From positions 9,312,501 through 9,376,500 of the forward strand of contig NC_091675.1 of the NCBI RefSeq assembly GCF_042453785.1: a DNA stretch of 64,000 bases, written 5' to 3'. Below, piece after piece: positions 1-10,317 of this stretch. The translations under genes and the position numbers were made by a program. The notes beneath the pieces are model-generated. The model searched no databases and was not told the origin of the DNA. It worked only from the letters and a program-made list of their open reading frames with translations. This DNA comes from Malus domestica (Eukaryota > Streptophyta > Magnoliopsida > Rosales > Rosaceae). Position 1 is the stretch's first letter; each line of letters opens with the position of its first letter.

Positions 1-34
1 ATTCTGCACACCTTGATAACACGAAACGAATGGC

Positions 35-401
35 TGGTTTGGTATTGCTGTGCTTTGAAAAAAAGCTGCTGTGAGAATAAGTGGCTGTGCTGTGAGAATA
101 AGCGGCTGTGAAATAAATCAGCAGAGCGTTTGGTAAACTTTTTTGTAAAAGTGCTTTTGGAAAAAAAAAGCAGTCTGATAGTGGGTCTTTTCGTTAAAGG
201 AGCACTGTAGCTCCGTGTGCTTTGAAAAAAAGCCATTTTTCCAAAGCTGCAAATAGTAGCTTCAGCTTTTTCCTTTGATTTCAGCTTATTCTCACAGCAG
301 CTTCCAAAATAAGCCCTTTTTTTTTAGTTTACCAAACACCTAAAACCCTCACAGCTTTTTTTCATAGGTGCTTTTTTTTTAAGCACCTCACTCCCAAACT
401 A
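35..401. mobile_element. MITE, probably non-autonomous hAT-like
   Basis: The two ends read as imperfect inverted repeats: TGGTTTGGTATTGCTGTGCT near 35-54 against the complement of the right end near 382-401. A second inverted pair lies inside, GCTGCTGTGAGAATAAG near 64-81 against CTTATTCTCACAGCAGC near 285-301, and a third around GTTTGGTAAACT near 128. The arms are rich in A and T runs and there is no coding potential. I could not find a convincing target-site duplication, so the exact ends are uncertain. The family resembles MITEs common in Rosaceae, which is recollection and not a search result. Confidence 0.55.
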
Positions 402-741
402 GGTCGAACACATGCACAAAAAGTCTAGTGTTTGGGAATGAGCATTGATGATCGTGTTGATAACAAGTTCAACCCATTATTATTGCGTTTAAAAAGGAAG
501 GAAACAAGTCGTGTTGTGTTAATAGTTAAAATTTGCGAGTCGTGTTGTTTCGTGTTTAAATTGAGCTAATTTTCACTTTGGACCAAAACGACAGAATATG
601 CACCTGTAAAACCACGACCGCATTGCTAGGTCTAGCTAAAGCCTAGAGTTTTGCGGAGTATTATTTTGATTAAGGGGAGATTCTGAACTTGAAGCTTTCG
701 GCATTAAGAATATTAATATTGCTAAAACCAACAAGCAGTTC

Positions 742-1266
742 TAGGGGTGGGCGCGAGTTGAGCCGGGTTCATTTTGGTTGGATACACACAAATTTTTTCT
801 TTTTAAATGAGTCTGAGTCGGTTCGATTTTATGTACTTTTATTAGTGGAACATATCTGTTTTCAATCATATGTCGTATAACAAAACAAAGTATAAAATAA
901 TCTCTAAATATTTTTGTTACGAAAAAATTACATCTAACAAAATCAATAGCACCAAATGTTCTTAAGGGACTCTTATGACTCTTTGTTTGAAGAAGTTTGA
1001 TCGTTGTTTTATTTCTTAGCGTTTGATAGATATGGAATTATGGATCATGGGTTTCATTGTGGACTACTAATAAAATAACAAGTGTCATGACAACCCTTAA
1101 CGATCTGGTCGGGTTGCCCACGCATAAAAAATATGGACTTGTTTTTAACAAGCCGGGTCCAACTTGGACCATTTTAAAAATCAAAAATAAAAACTGGATG
1201 CTTTTACATAAAGCCGATTAATAAGTTCTGGATCCACGGGCCCAAAGACCCGTATTTTCACCCCTA
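742..1266. mobile_element. Short non-autonomous hAT-type element
   Basis: The segment begins TAGGGGTG and ends CACCCCTA, a perfect 8-bp terminal inverted repeat of the kind found on plant hAT elements. The flanking octamers AGCAGTTC (734-741) and AGTAGTTG (1267-1274) agree at 6 of 8 positions, which fits an aged 8-bp target duplication. The interior is AT-rich without a transposase reading frame. Confidence 0.5.
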
Positions 1267-1274
1267 AGTAGTTG

Positions 1275-2603
1275 ATATTAGGGGTGACTTGTTTTAGATC
1301 ACGAAACTACGGTTTCTTATGTAGCAATTATCTTCTTATAAGCGTACATATTTGCAAATTGCTCTTTTGTGAATCGTTTAAGATTAAAACTAGTTTGGAC
1401 CTTTGGGTTGGAGTTCAACTCATCAACCCAACCGACCGGAGTTGATAGTGTTTCGAACCAACAAAATCCAATATACAGGTTTTTGGTTTTTGTGGTTTGG
1501 CTAGTTTTATATTGAAATGGGCTTAAATAGTTGCCATAGGCTTGTCCATTCTTGCGGTATAGTTTGGTGAAGAAAATGGCTCTATTAAACAACAAATTAG
1601 AAGTCCATGGTTTTCATTAGCAACAGATTAAAAGAAATTGACTTAACATGGAAGACATTACTTATGTAAAATAGGAGAAGCCGTGAATGAGAATCATACC
1701 TAATTGTTCATGTATCGATATCATTCTCAAACTTGAATATTATGTTCACTAAGAGGCTCGTTTATCTCATACTTGAACAATCAGGGATGACATTCTCATT
1801 ACTTATACAATAAGTAAGCACGTCCTCAAAGTATATGTGATAGAGATGAATGATTTTTTTTCTAGGAGATGAGAAGGGATTAGACATGAAGGAAACTTAG
1901 CTCTTATTACCATACCATTTTGTGGAGATTAGAAAGGATACGTTTTCTTAATGTGCTATCCGTCTTTTACCTTCAAGTTGAACAAAATTTCTTCATTTAT
2001 TCTTTTAATATACACGAAGTATAGTAATTATCCAATCCAGTATGAGGCACTAAACGACGAAAAAGCAAACCACTTAATATGATTTTTGCATCACCAAATC
2101 TCATAAAGTTTTTGTGAGCTATTAATTAATCTCTTGTTTGTTGCATTTCCAAATCTCTTAAAGTTTCCTAAATAATTAAGTGGGTTCCCTTAAGCATGCC
2201 AAGTCTCTCTTGTTAACCATTAGTTGAACCAATCTCTTGTAAGGTAAGAGTTGTTTTGTTTAGAACATTTTATTATGCAAATAATTGTGAGATAATTAGT
2301 ATTAATGCCCTAATCAAAATTTCTATTTTTTATGAAAGAACAAATTTTAAAGTACAACAATACAAGTGAAAATAACGTTGTCAAAGTGACAAATAAAAAA
2401 TCCCAAAATATTGTGCATGCTTACCCTTTCTTGTCAACTATAGATGGCAAAAAGAGACCGCCCTTTCACTCTTTAAGTCTTTATCATGTGGCTCACCTTT
2501 CTTTCCCAAAATAAGATTTTTACACAAGATCCAAAAAAAATCTCAGAGGTTTGGCTATTTTGGGTAGATCAATAATGAATTGAATGGTTTTGATGGAAAT
2601 TTT
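1275..2603. other. Intergenic, AT-rich, no gene seen
   Basis: Only short chance reading frames occur here, without splice-site context or recognisable protein motifs. No structural RNA or clear repeat was recognised. Confidence 0.5.
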
Positions 2604-2935
2604 GAATTTTTCACATCGTTTACCATCATGTGAGTCGAATCTGTGACAATATTCTTTAACAAGGTAGAGATCTAATGTCACTAGGTAGACCAGTCATCGA
2701 AAAAATTTCATACACATGTTATTCCAAAGTAATTGTCGAATATGAGAAAATTTTCAACTAAGCGGAGATTAATTTAGTGTTACTAACAGACTAGTCAAGC
2801 AAAAAATTTCATACTCATTCTAATAAAAAGTAATTGTCAAAAATGATACAATTTTCAACTAAGTAGAGATCAAATATCACTAAACAGACTGATCTTGCAC
2901 AATTCTTCGTACTCGTATAAATCAAAAGTAAATAT
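2604..2935. repeat. Degenerate tandem repeat, about 100-bp unit
   Basis: Three diverged units of about 100 bp follow one another (about 2604-2699, 2700-2800, 2801-2898) with a partial fourth unit to about 2935. Each contains a version of AAAAAATTTCATACTCAT, then AGTAATTGTC, then TTTTCAACTAAG with GAGAT, and ends in a CAGACTAGTC-like stretch. There is no coding potential. Confidence 0.6.
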
Positions 2936-4331
2936 GAGGTGGCTTGAGTCATGATAGACTCATTACTAATCTCTAAAAAGAAGAGGAGGCAAGAAAAGAC
3001 CCCATGTCTCCTGAGCTTCAGCAAAAGGACTTCACACCCTTATGCAGTGTGTTCGGCTGTCTATGCAAAACCTAACTCACACGCATTCCTTGCACCGTGA
3101 GAGAAGTGTGCTTGGGATTGACATCCAGGAATCATGGTTCCGTAGCCTTTATTGTTTTACCCTAAACTCTAAATTCTAAACCCTAATGCCCGAGTGGGAA
3201 GTTTTTGAGTCGTAACTTGGTTTTAGACCCAAATGGATAACACTTCTCTTTAGACATAATTTATATAAAATCAAGTTACGACTAGCAAACTTCACTCTTG
3301 AATGTCAGGATTTATAGTTTAAATCAAAAGTGTTATTCGCAAAAGTAAATTATCTAGACAAAAAAGGAAGGTGTTATTATTCTCATTCATTTATACTTTA
3401 ACTTTCAATGTTTTACAATGATGCATCACAGACAAGAATCCGTAAAGAGCATGAACCTGCGTTCAGAAAAGAAATTCAAACATGACAAAAAGTGGATGCC
3501 TGGGTAGAGCTACAGACCTAACAGCCTAAAACCAGGCCTAGTATCTGCCCTAAACCGGCCTATTAATAATATTGACCTTCTTATATGGAAAAGGACTTAT
3601 ATTTTTCCCATAGCCCCTATAGGAGAACATGACAAGCTTGAAGCTGATCATTCAGTGCCTATAGTCTGCCTTGATGAATATTGCAATCACATAGACATAG
3701 GTGCCTTGTTTCTTCAAGAGGAATCAAGCTAGGGAAATACACTTTGTAAATGACTCAACCGCCTATTTTGGTACTATAATACACTGATTAATATGAGTGT
3801 ACGGCCATCGAATTCAAGACTGTTGACCTTTAATTGTGTTGTCGATCAGCCTACGATTCATGTGCAAGTCTTTCTTGTCAAGAATTTGCGGGTTTAATCT
3901 GTAGAAAAAATACAAGAATTGCAAGCTTTTAGTCATGAATCTTCATGAAATTTATTACCAACCCTAAGAAGAAGAAAAAGACATAAACTTTGTAGAGAAC
4001 TTTTGACAACCTTGCAATTTCACACTCGCGTTTTCTCCTTCGGTACACCTTCATTCTTTTCCTTGATTCTCCGTGGACTTATTCAATCCAAACCCTATAA
4101 TAAAAACATGAAAGAGTACAATAGGAGAAAAAGTGAGTGCGGAAATCACAACCCTATAAAGATACATAAAGAGAGAAAAAGGCTAAAACACATCATAAAC
4201 ACAAAAGCGTATGTGTTATATAGAGCTGGAATGAGGATATTCCTGCAAAAGTACTGCAGAAGAAAACCAGTAGCCATGGGAGGGCATAGAAGCTTGAAGG
4301 AGACAATCAGAATCTTTTTATGAACAACTCA
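2936..4331. other. Intergenic; lower part may be pri-miR396 3' region
   Basis: No protein gene is recognised. A 106-codon frame on the plus strand at 4003-4323 lacks family signatures. Because the miR396 precursor at 4332-4458 is read on the minus strand, the stretch just below 4331 is probably the 3' part of its primary transcript. A few ACCCTAAA-like telomere-box words occur near 3160-3185. Confidence 0.4.
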
Positions 4332-4458
4332 GATCCTGCCGGTGGTTTTTCACAGCTTTCTTGAACTGTTTTTGTATCTGCATGAAAAATTTCTGCCAGT
4401 TTAATTCTTCTGGAAACTGCACAGTTCAAGAAAGCCGTGGAAAATTACAGGGAGGATC
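4332..4458 (-). ncRNA. MIR396: MIR396 precursor hairpin
   Basis: Read on the minus strand, the 5' arm contains a 21-nt sequence (4442 down to 4422) that starts TTCCACGGCTTTC and ends TTGAACTG. This matches the known miR396 variant with G instead of A at the seventh position. The 3' arm (complement of 4346-4368) carries the pairing star strand. The stem is closed by GATCC/GGATC at 332-336 and 454-458 of this block, giving a precursor of about 127 nt with a loop of about 50 nt. miR396 guides cleavage of GRF growth-regulating-factor mRNAs and controls cell proliferation in leaves and flowers. Minus is preferred because only that strand gives the usual 5'-arm miRNA and because a TATA box lies upstream. 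The plus-strand transcript would also fold and would carry a miR396-like 5' arm with TTTTCACAG at its start. Confidence 0.88.
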
Positions 4459-4533
4459 ATCTGTATGTGCACTGATTATTTTAAAAGGGGAAAGAAACTG
4501 ATGAGGCTTGTAGGAGATTTGATGAATTGGGAG

Positions 4534-4543
4534 GTTATTTATA
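4534..4543 (-). promoter_or_regulatory. TATA box of the MIR396 gene
   Basis: The minus strand reads CTATAAATAA here, about 75-90 bp upstream of the precursor stem. This is the distance and motif expected for an RNA polymerase II MIR gene, placing the start of transcription near 4505. Confidence 0.6.
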
Positions 4544-5512
4544 GAACAAGATGGTCAGCATCTTCTGATGATCAACCAATCAAATTTCAGCACATCAGCA
4601 CCAGCACACAATTTGGACCCACCACTTGGCATTGCCATTTTACCCATTGCTTAAATCAAAAGCAGGGGTTAGGGTGAAAGCGCTTTTGGATGAAGTTTTT
4701 GAGATCAGTTTTGCAGGCTGAGTTTTCAATACCAGATCTCTCTCCATAACTCTATTTCTATGTGCCATCAGCTAGAAAAGGATGCACGAAAGTGGCATAC
4801 CTAAAACTTTAGCAATGCAATATCCATTTTTTCCTCATTTCATGCAAAATTTCCACAAAAGGTGGATTTCGCTTTTGGTTGATCAATTTGGTAACAAACT
4901 CATTATTCACACCGATTAGTTCATAAATTCATGAAGATATGGATAGGTGCATGGTTTGATCATGCATTCCACATGAATCACGATACATCTTAAGAGTTCT
5001 TTCGAGAATGCTTCCCATGGATCTCGTCATGTAGCATATTACTGGTTTGTCTAAAACCTGAAAGTTTAAAACAAATTAAGGTAAACAAGAACTACAACCG
5101 GGGCCGATTGTGGCAATTTCACCCAGTATACATGAGATACCATGAGGCTATTTGAATGTGATTTAGGAGTGCCAAAAATCATCATCGACAAAATTATGCT
5201 AGATAATATAAACATGTTATTCATGCATTTATGTACTAAAAAGGAATAATTATCATAAAGAATAATCATTTTAAACATGATTAATCATATATATGATTTG
5301 TGGCTGTGGAGTGTGATTAACATTGTGAATGTTTTTCTTTTTTAACAGGCTCAAGGGAGTAATTTAAAATCCTGAAAAGAAAATTTTACAAAAAAGAAAT
5401 CCGAGAAGAAAAGCTTCTGAGGAAAGATATATGTGTTGAGTCATTTGTAGCCAAATTAGATTTTTTTTTTTTTATATTGGTTACAAATAGTATTGGAATC
5501 AATCTTGATGTC
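4544..5512. other. MIR396 upstream region, no other gene seen
   Basis: This is AT-rich sequence upstream of the MIR396 TATA box. Short frames on both strands show no recognisable product. Confidence 0.45.
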
Positions 5513-5992
5513 CAATTATTTTGTTGAGATCTGGGAAAGATATTGTGTTGAGATTTCTTTCTAATCAAATTTTCAGTACCTCACATATTGTGTTCTTCTC
5601 TTTGCATTCTAATTCGACCCGTAATTTATAATAATTTTTTATTTATAAGAAAACAGTAACTATAAAGAGAAGCCTATGGGGCAAACAAGGGCAGAGTCAT
5701 GAAGGGACCATAATGGTTCGGGCCTTATCCTGACATTTTTTTTTTCACGCCAATTATTTTGTTGAGATCTGGGAAAGATATTGTGTTGAGCTTTCTTTCT
5801 AATCAAATTTTCAGTACCTCACATATTGTGTTCTTCTCTTTGCATTCTAATTCGACCCGTAATTTATAATAGTTATTTTTTTCTTATAAGAAAACAGTAA
5901 CTATAAAGAGAAGCCTATAGGGCAAACAGGGGCAGAATCATGAAGGGATTAGAATGGTTCGGGCCTTATCCTGACATTTTTTTTTTCACGAG
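5513..5992. repeat. Tandem duplication of about 240 bp
   Basis: Two head-to-tail copies (about 5513-5750 and 5751-5992) are nearly identical. Both begin CAATTATTTTGTTGAGATCT and end with TTATCCTGACATTTT followed by a T run and CACG. Differences are a handful of substitutions and small length changes, so the duplication is fairly recent. No gene lies in either copy. Confidence 0.85.
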
Positions 5993-7000
5993 AAAAAACT
6001 AGAGTTATCCTTCTGATTTCCAAATTTTTTTTCAGGGTATCAGGCACCAACTAGAGGGAGAGAGAGAGAGTAGGCGAGAGAGCTGATTCTCCCGGAGTTT
6101 AATTTTTTTTCACATGGTGCTAGTGGTCGTTGACAAGCTTGAATTTTGCTTCAATCCATGTGCAATTTTCATTCTCGTTAGCCTTTCTATTAGGTTGTTT
6201 TCCTTGTCAATTAACACGGCTCCCAACTGATCGAAACGTACCAATGAAATGGAGTGGAACTGAAAAATCACCACCATCGTCACCTAGCAAAGAAACATCA
6301 AAATAAGACCAAAAATCTAGAGTATCAAAGTAGTGGCTAAAATAGATAGATGTCTACCCCAATGTCCAGAACAAGCCTCCAATTAAAAACTAAAACGTGC
6401 AATCAAAGGCCATTAAATCACAAAATTGATGCAATGAATTAAATTTAAATTTGCAAGAACAATTGACAGAGGGAAAGAACCATAGAGATGGGGGGAGGGA
6501 GAGAGGGAGGGAGAGAGAGAGAGAGAGAGAGCACGACTGTGAGAGAGACAAGCAGAGAGAAGAAGAAGGATCAATAGTTGGATTTCAGATGATGGATGAG
6601 ACGATGGCTGAGAGATGGATTCGCAAGCTTGTGAGCGGGATTCGCGATCGTGTTGTAGAGCTGCCATTATTGGCAGCGTTGCAGTGTATTCTGTACAGTT
6701 GTGAGAGGCCACTCCTAACTTGAAATCTTAGCTCCCAACTAAATTTGGAAAATGGATGCCCATAAAAAGTTAGAAACTAAGACATTGACAATAAAAGTAG
6801 CTTCCCGATGTAAGTAATGCTCTAAAATCAACAATAAAAGTAGCTTCCCAATGTAAGTAATGCTCAGCTACTGAACTAATTAATCTAAACCGTAAAAAAT
6901 ATAAACTAATTAGTTTATAAAATAACATGCCATGAGATTTAAATCATGAGCTAAATACATTAATTCATAGCACCAAATTACATCAACAACAACTTTTCAT
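5993..7000. other. Intergenic with GA microsatellite and a 45-bp tandem pair
   Basis: A GA-rich tract runs at about 6488-6532. At about 6788-6866 a unit containing CAATAAAAGTAGCTTCC and ATGTAAGTAATGCTC occurs twice in tandem. The reading frames that cross the GA tract on both strands are low-complexity artefacts. Confidence 0.55.
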
Positions 7001-7151
7001 AATTATTCATACAGGCAAACATGCTTGCCTGCAAATAGGAACAACCATGGCAAAAGAAAGAGTATAAAAAACCAACACTAGCAACATTATCATCACACAT
7101 GAACAATATTGTACTCCACACATCAAAGAGCTTGTGATTAGCTCCCAAATC

Positions 7152-7529
7152 TCATTCACATTTGAAGCCAGGAGGGACTGTTTTCTGGCAGGCACTAACA
7201 AGCAAGCTCAAAGCTACTGGCACTTCCATGTTGAGCCCTAGCGCATTGGCCTTGATCACAGTGCAGAGGCAAATAGCAGCCTCCAAATCGGACAACCCTT
7301 CAAGCAACGCACAGCAACCACTTGTAGGCGGGCTTCCGATTTGGAGGTTGACAAGTCCTAGAAGGTCCACACAAGCCCCTAGCTTCAGTGTGTCTTTAGG
7401 ACAGGTTTCAGCCATAGGCGCGGGCGCTAGAGCAGGCTTGCATGTGCCGCAAGCAATGGAGAATGTGGATGAGTAGAAAAGGATTGAGAAGATGAGGAGG
7501 GTTGCTGAGAGCTGCTTGGTAGAAGGCAT
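7152..7529 (-). CDS. 8-cysteine-motif secreted protein, DC2.15-like
   Basis: A single-exon gene for 125 residues. Residues 1-26 form a hydrophobic signal peptide ending near SIACG. A short proline/alanine linker (PALAPAP) follows. Then comes the eight-cysteine motif of the plant lipid-transfer/hybrid proline-rich family, starting at CPKDTLKLGAC, with the paired CC (SGCCALL), the CLC triplet and the two last cysteines (VSACQK and the C before the final E). The proline-rich linker is much shorter than in typical hybrid proline-rich proteins, as in the DC2.15/AIR1/EARLI1-type 14-kDa group. Such proteins are secreted and act at the cell wall or plasma membrane. The substrate, if any, is unknown here. 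A TATA-like box lies about 65-75 bp upstream of the ATG, and no other ATG precedes in frame. Confidence 0.9.
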   Translation of the reverse strand: MPSTKQLSATLLIFSILFYSSTFSIACGTCKPALAPAPMAETCPKDTLKLGACVDLLGLVNLQIGSPPTSGCCALLEGLSDLEAAICLCTVIKANALGLNMEVPVALSLLVSACQKTVPPGFKCE

Positions 7530-7594
7530 GGTTGGAGTGGTTTTTTTAGGGTTATGGGAACTTGGGGTGCCTCATTGAAGGGGAGGGATTGCAC

Positions 7595-7604
7595 TCTATT
7601 TAAA
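7595..7604 (-). promoter_or_regulatory. TATA-like box of the DC2.15-like gene
   Basis: The minus strand reads TTTAAATAGA, about 66 bp before the start codon at 7529. This would put the transcription start near 7565. Confidence 0.5.
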
Positions 7605-7747
7605 GGCAGATTGCAAGGTTGCTGTTTGAGAAACTGATTGAGTGGAAGAGAGTGAAAATGGATGAGTGGAAGAGAAGTGAAAATGGATGATAATATACAG
7701 CGGAGATATTTTGTATGTTTGTGGGGGGTGGAGGGCTGAGAAGTCAA

Positions 7748-9079
7748 ATAATTTGTTTCTTCGTTAATCCACTAGTATCGTCTCTGAGATGATTGATTTG
7801 CATGAAATGAAAATGCCAAGGCCGATAACTGATTTCTTGTGCCTATTTTCACCGCAATCACTTTTAACACGACAATTTTTCATGGCAATGACATTACATG
7901 AATCAGTGATGCATGTTACATGTACAATGCTTTTCTGGTAACAAATCATATGACCTCTGCAAAATCTTCCCCGGAAAAGGTCTATTTTAAAGGTTTGAAG
8001 CTCAACAAAGTACTCTAACTCCATAAGCTCCATTCTGGCAATTTCAACGTGCTTATGTGTTAGTGTAAAAAACCCAATACGAACAATGTACATTGACTGA
8101 CGTTGGAACGAGCGTGACCGCTTAGCCCAACACGTGAATAGCTCATCCTGATATTATGTCAGAATTAGAGCATTCAACCAAAAAGCAATTGGCAACGAAA
8201 ACAAGACCGAACCCTAAACGAAAAAAAAGCAATACAATCGCACTAGTATGGATCTCAAGGCCTGACACAGATCCTCGAACAAGAGACTACGAACAAAAGC
8301 TTTCGGGTTATGAAACAAGTATAAGCAAGAACTATTTTGGGGTGCTGCAGAAAAATTACTCCAAGTTATGGTATTTGAAAGCCACTGGAGTGGGATACAT
8401 CATCATCATCAATGAAATGGGTTCCAGCTTGTGGGGTGATAAAGATATGGGAAAGGACTTTTGGAATTTGGCGTTTGATTTCCTTGTATTTTGTTTGGGA
8501 TCGGGATATTCTTATGCCAATAATTGACAGTAATGTGGTCTTGCTGCGATTTGGATCGTTCGGTTCACATGGGATTGGAAAAAATTGTCGGGGGCTGGGG
8601 ACTACTGCTTTGAGTTTGATTCCCAACAAATAGGTAAATTTAACGTCACTTTTTGCAGCGCGGCAAGTAATCCCAGCAAATGCGGTAAAAGTTGAAATGC
8701 GTTTGGGGATTGTGGTGGGTGTTGTATGTAATTTGCATGAATTTAGCAAGGATTAGTATTTTTATTATCCCAATCCAATGTTTGTGAGGTAAGCCTGCCC
8801 AACCTCTGTACCTTCTGGGCCAAGTGATGTTTGTTTTGGGTTAAAAATAAAGTAGAACCGCGGAAGTCTTTATTAGGGAGGAGGAAGAAATGCATATTGA
8901 AAGGTATATAACATGAAAAGAAAGATTCCTTGACAATTGCTCAGGTCAGTTGTTCATATCCGCACCCCTTTCGCATCAAGCTCAAAGGCAACATCACAAC
9001 ACAAGACCATACATCATATGTCATTATATAATACGTGACCAAAATTGAAATCCTATTATACATATGTGCCTATTTACAG
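7748..9079. other. Intergenic, no supported gene
   Basis: Frames of 60-127 codons exist near 7764-8093 and 8156-8749 on both strands. They overlap each other, carry no domain signature and lack a convincing start context. I see no structural RNA. Confidence 0.4.
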
Positions 9080-9352
9080 AACTTCGTGTTTATGACCGAA
9101 TCGTTCATATTATAAATCACTTTGTGAATATCATCTTTGCAAAAAAGCAATTAAAACTAAGATCGTTTAGCAAACCAATTATAACAAATAGATAGATGAT
9201 TCGTAATTCTTTTGCCGAATCCGTTCATATGTTCTTATACAGTTCGATGACTATACAATCTTAATTTTAATTGATTTTTTGTAGAGATAATCTTTATATA
9301 GTGATTTATAATATGAACGATTTCGATCATAAACATGAAATTTTGAAAAAAA
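9080..9352. mobile_element. MITE with terminal inverted repeats of about 80 bp
   Basis: The left end (about 9080-9165), which includes GTTCATATTATAAATCACTT and later AGCAATTAAAACTAAGAT, is mirrored by the complement of the right end (about 9258-9352), which includes the same GTTCATATTATAAATCACT and AATCAATTAAAATTAAGAT. The arms are about 80% alike by eye and the centre is AT-rich and non-coding. This gives a foldback/MITE of about 270 bp. Superfamily is uncertain. Confidence 0.7.
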
Positions 9353-9459
9353 AAATCACGACGTTTTTAAAGAGGAGTTCCTTCTCAATCATTGAAGAGC
9401 CAAGTCTTTAAAAACAAAAAAAATCAAACGGAAAATACCAAATCAAATTCCGGCTCATG

Positions 9460-9590
9460 CGCAAGTGACCTTTTATCACAGTAGTGGAAACGTGTTGAGC
9501 CCTTGCACGACATCGTGAGTTCGAATTTCATCGGTGGCCAATCTAACATATAATCTAACAAAATCTATCGTTTAACAACAAAAAAAAAAA
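9460..9590 (+). mobile_element. tRNA-derived SINE, copy A
   Basis: An internal Pol III B box is visible as GAGTTCGAATTTC, with an A-box-like AGTAGTGGAAACG upstream. The body ends in an A run at 580-590. It is flanked by near-identical TCCGGCTCATG (9449-9459) and TCCGGTTCATG (9591-9601), an aged target-site duplication. The 3' part CTAACAAAATCTATCGTTT is shared with the copy at 53746-53872, so both belong to one family. Confidence 0.75.
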
Positions 9591-10317
9591 TCCGGTTCAT
9601 GGCTTTTAGATCCGGTCCAAACTGAATCGGACCGACTAGAGTATCTTATATTGTTCTCTTCCCAAATATTGAACAAGCCCACTACCTTCTGTTTTTTGAA
9701 GCCCACGCGATGTGCAAACCCTTTTTCTACTTGTTACCCAAAAGCCCATGTGGCATCAAATCAGAAAGAAAGGAAAAAGCCCTTCTCTTACGTCTTCCTC
9801 ATCGCTCTCTCTCTCTCTCTCTGCGAAAGCTCTCTGTGGGTAGAACCTACCAACGATCTCGCGGTTCTCCGCCTTGACCTTCTCACTTTAGGCTCCCCCT
9901 CCGTGTCAGTACAACCTCTTCCGGCGGCCCAAAACCTACAAACCGCTCCTTTACGTGCTCTGTCGACTGCGGCTCGTCTACTCTCCAGGTATTTAAACTT
10001 TCCAGATTCCATAACATCCAATTTCACGCATTTAAAAATAAGAATTTGTTATTATCTTTCCTAATTTATTAAGAATTTATCATGCAAGAATTGGAGAAAT
10101 AGTCCTAAACTAAGACCGAATTGGAGCTTTGGTCCTTAAATTAAAAATCCGCGACACTTGTTATCTGAATTCGATTTAATGTGGAGCATCGGTCCTTTTA
10201 GCCAATTCCGTTAGTGTTCGCGTCGAAATTGCGGACGTGATATGTTAGATGATAGCAATACAACCTCACATTAGTTCATATTTTTGGCTCTGGTAAATGT
10301 AAATCAGTTATCTGGCA

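Noticed and set aside
4003-4323. 106-codon plus-strand frame as a protein gene
   Set aside because: No family match, and it overlaps the likely 3' part of the minus-strand pri-miR396.
6413-6723. Frames of 90-99 codons across a GA-rich tract
   Set aside because: Low-complexity translation of a GA microsatellite on both strands.
8156-8749. Overlapping 73-127-codon frames on both strands, possible small gene
   Set aside because: No domain signature, no splice or promoter context, and the frames overlap on opposite strands with similar length, as chance frames do.
9651-10064. 137-codon frame over the first exon of the CER16-like gene
   Set aside because: It reads through the splice donor at 9989 into the intron and has no conservation signature; the exon is better explained as 5'UTR.
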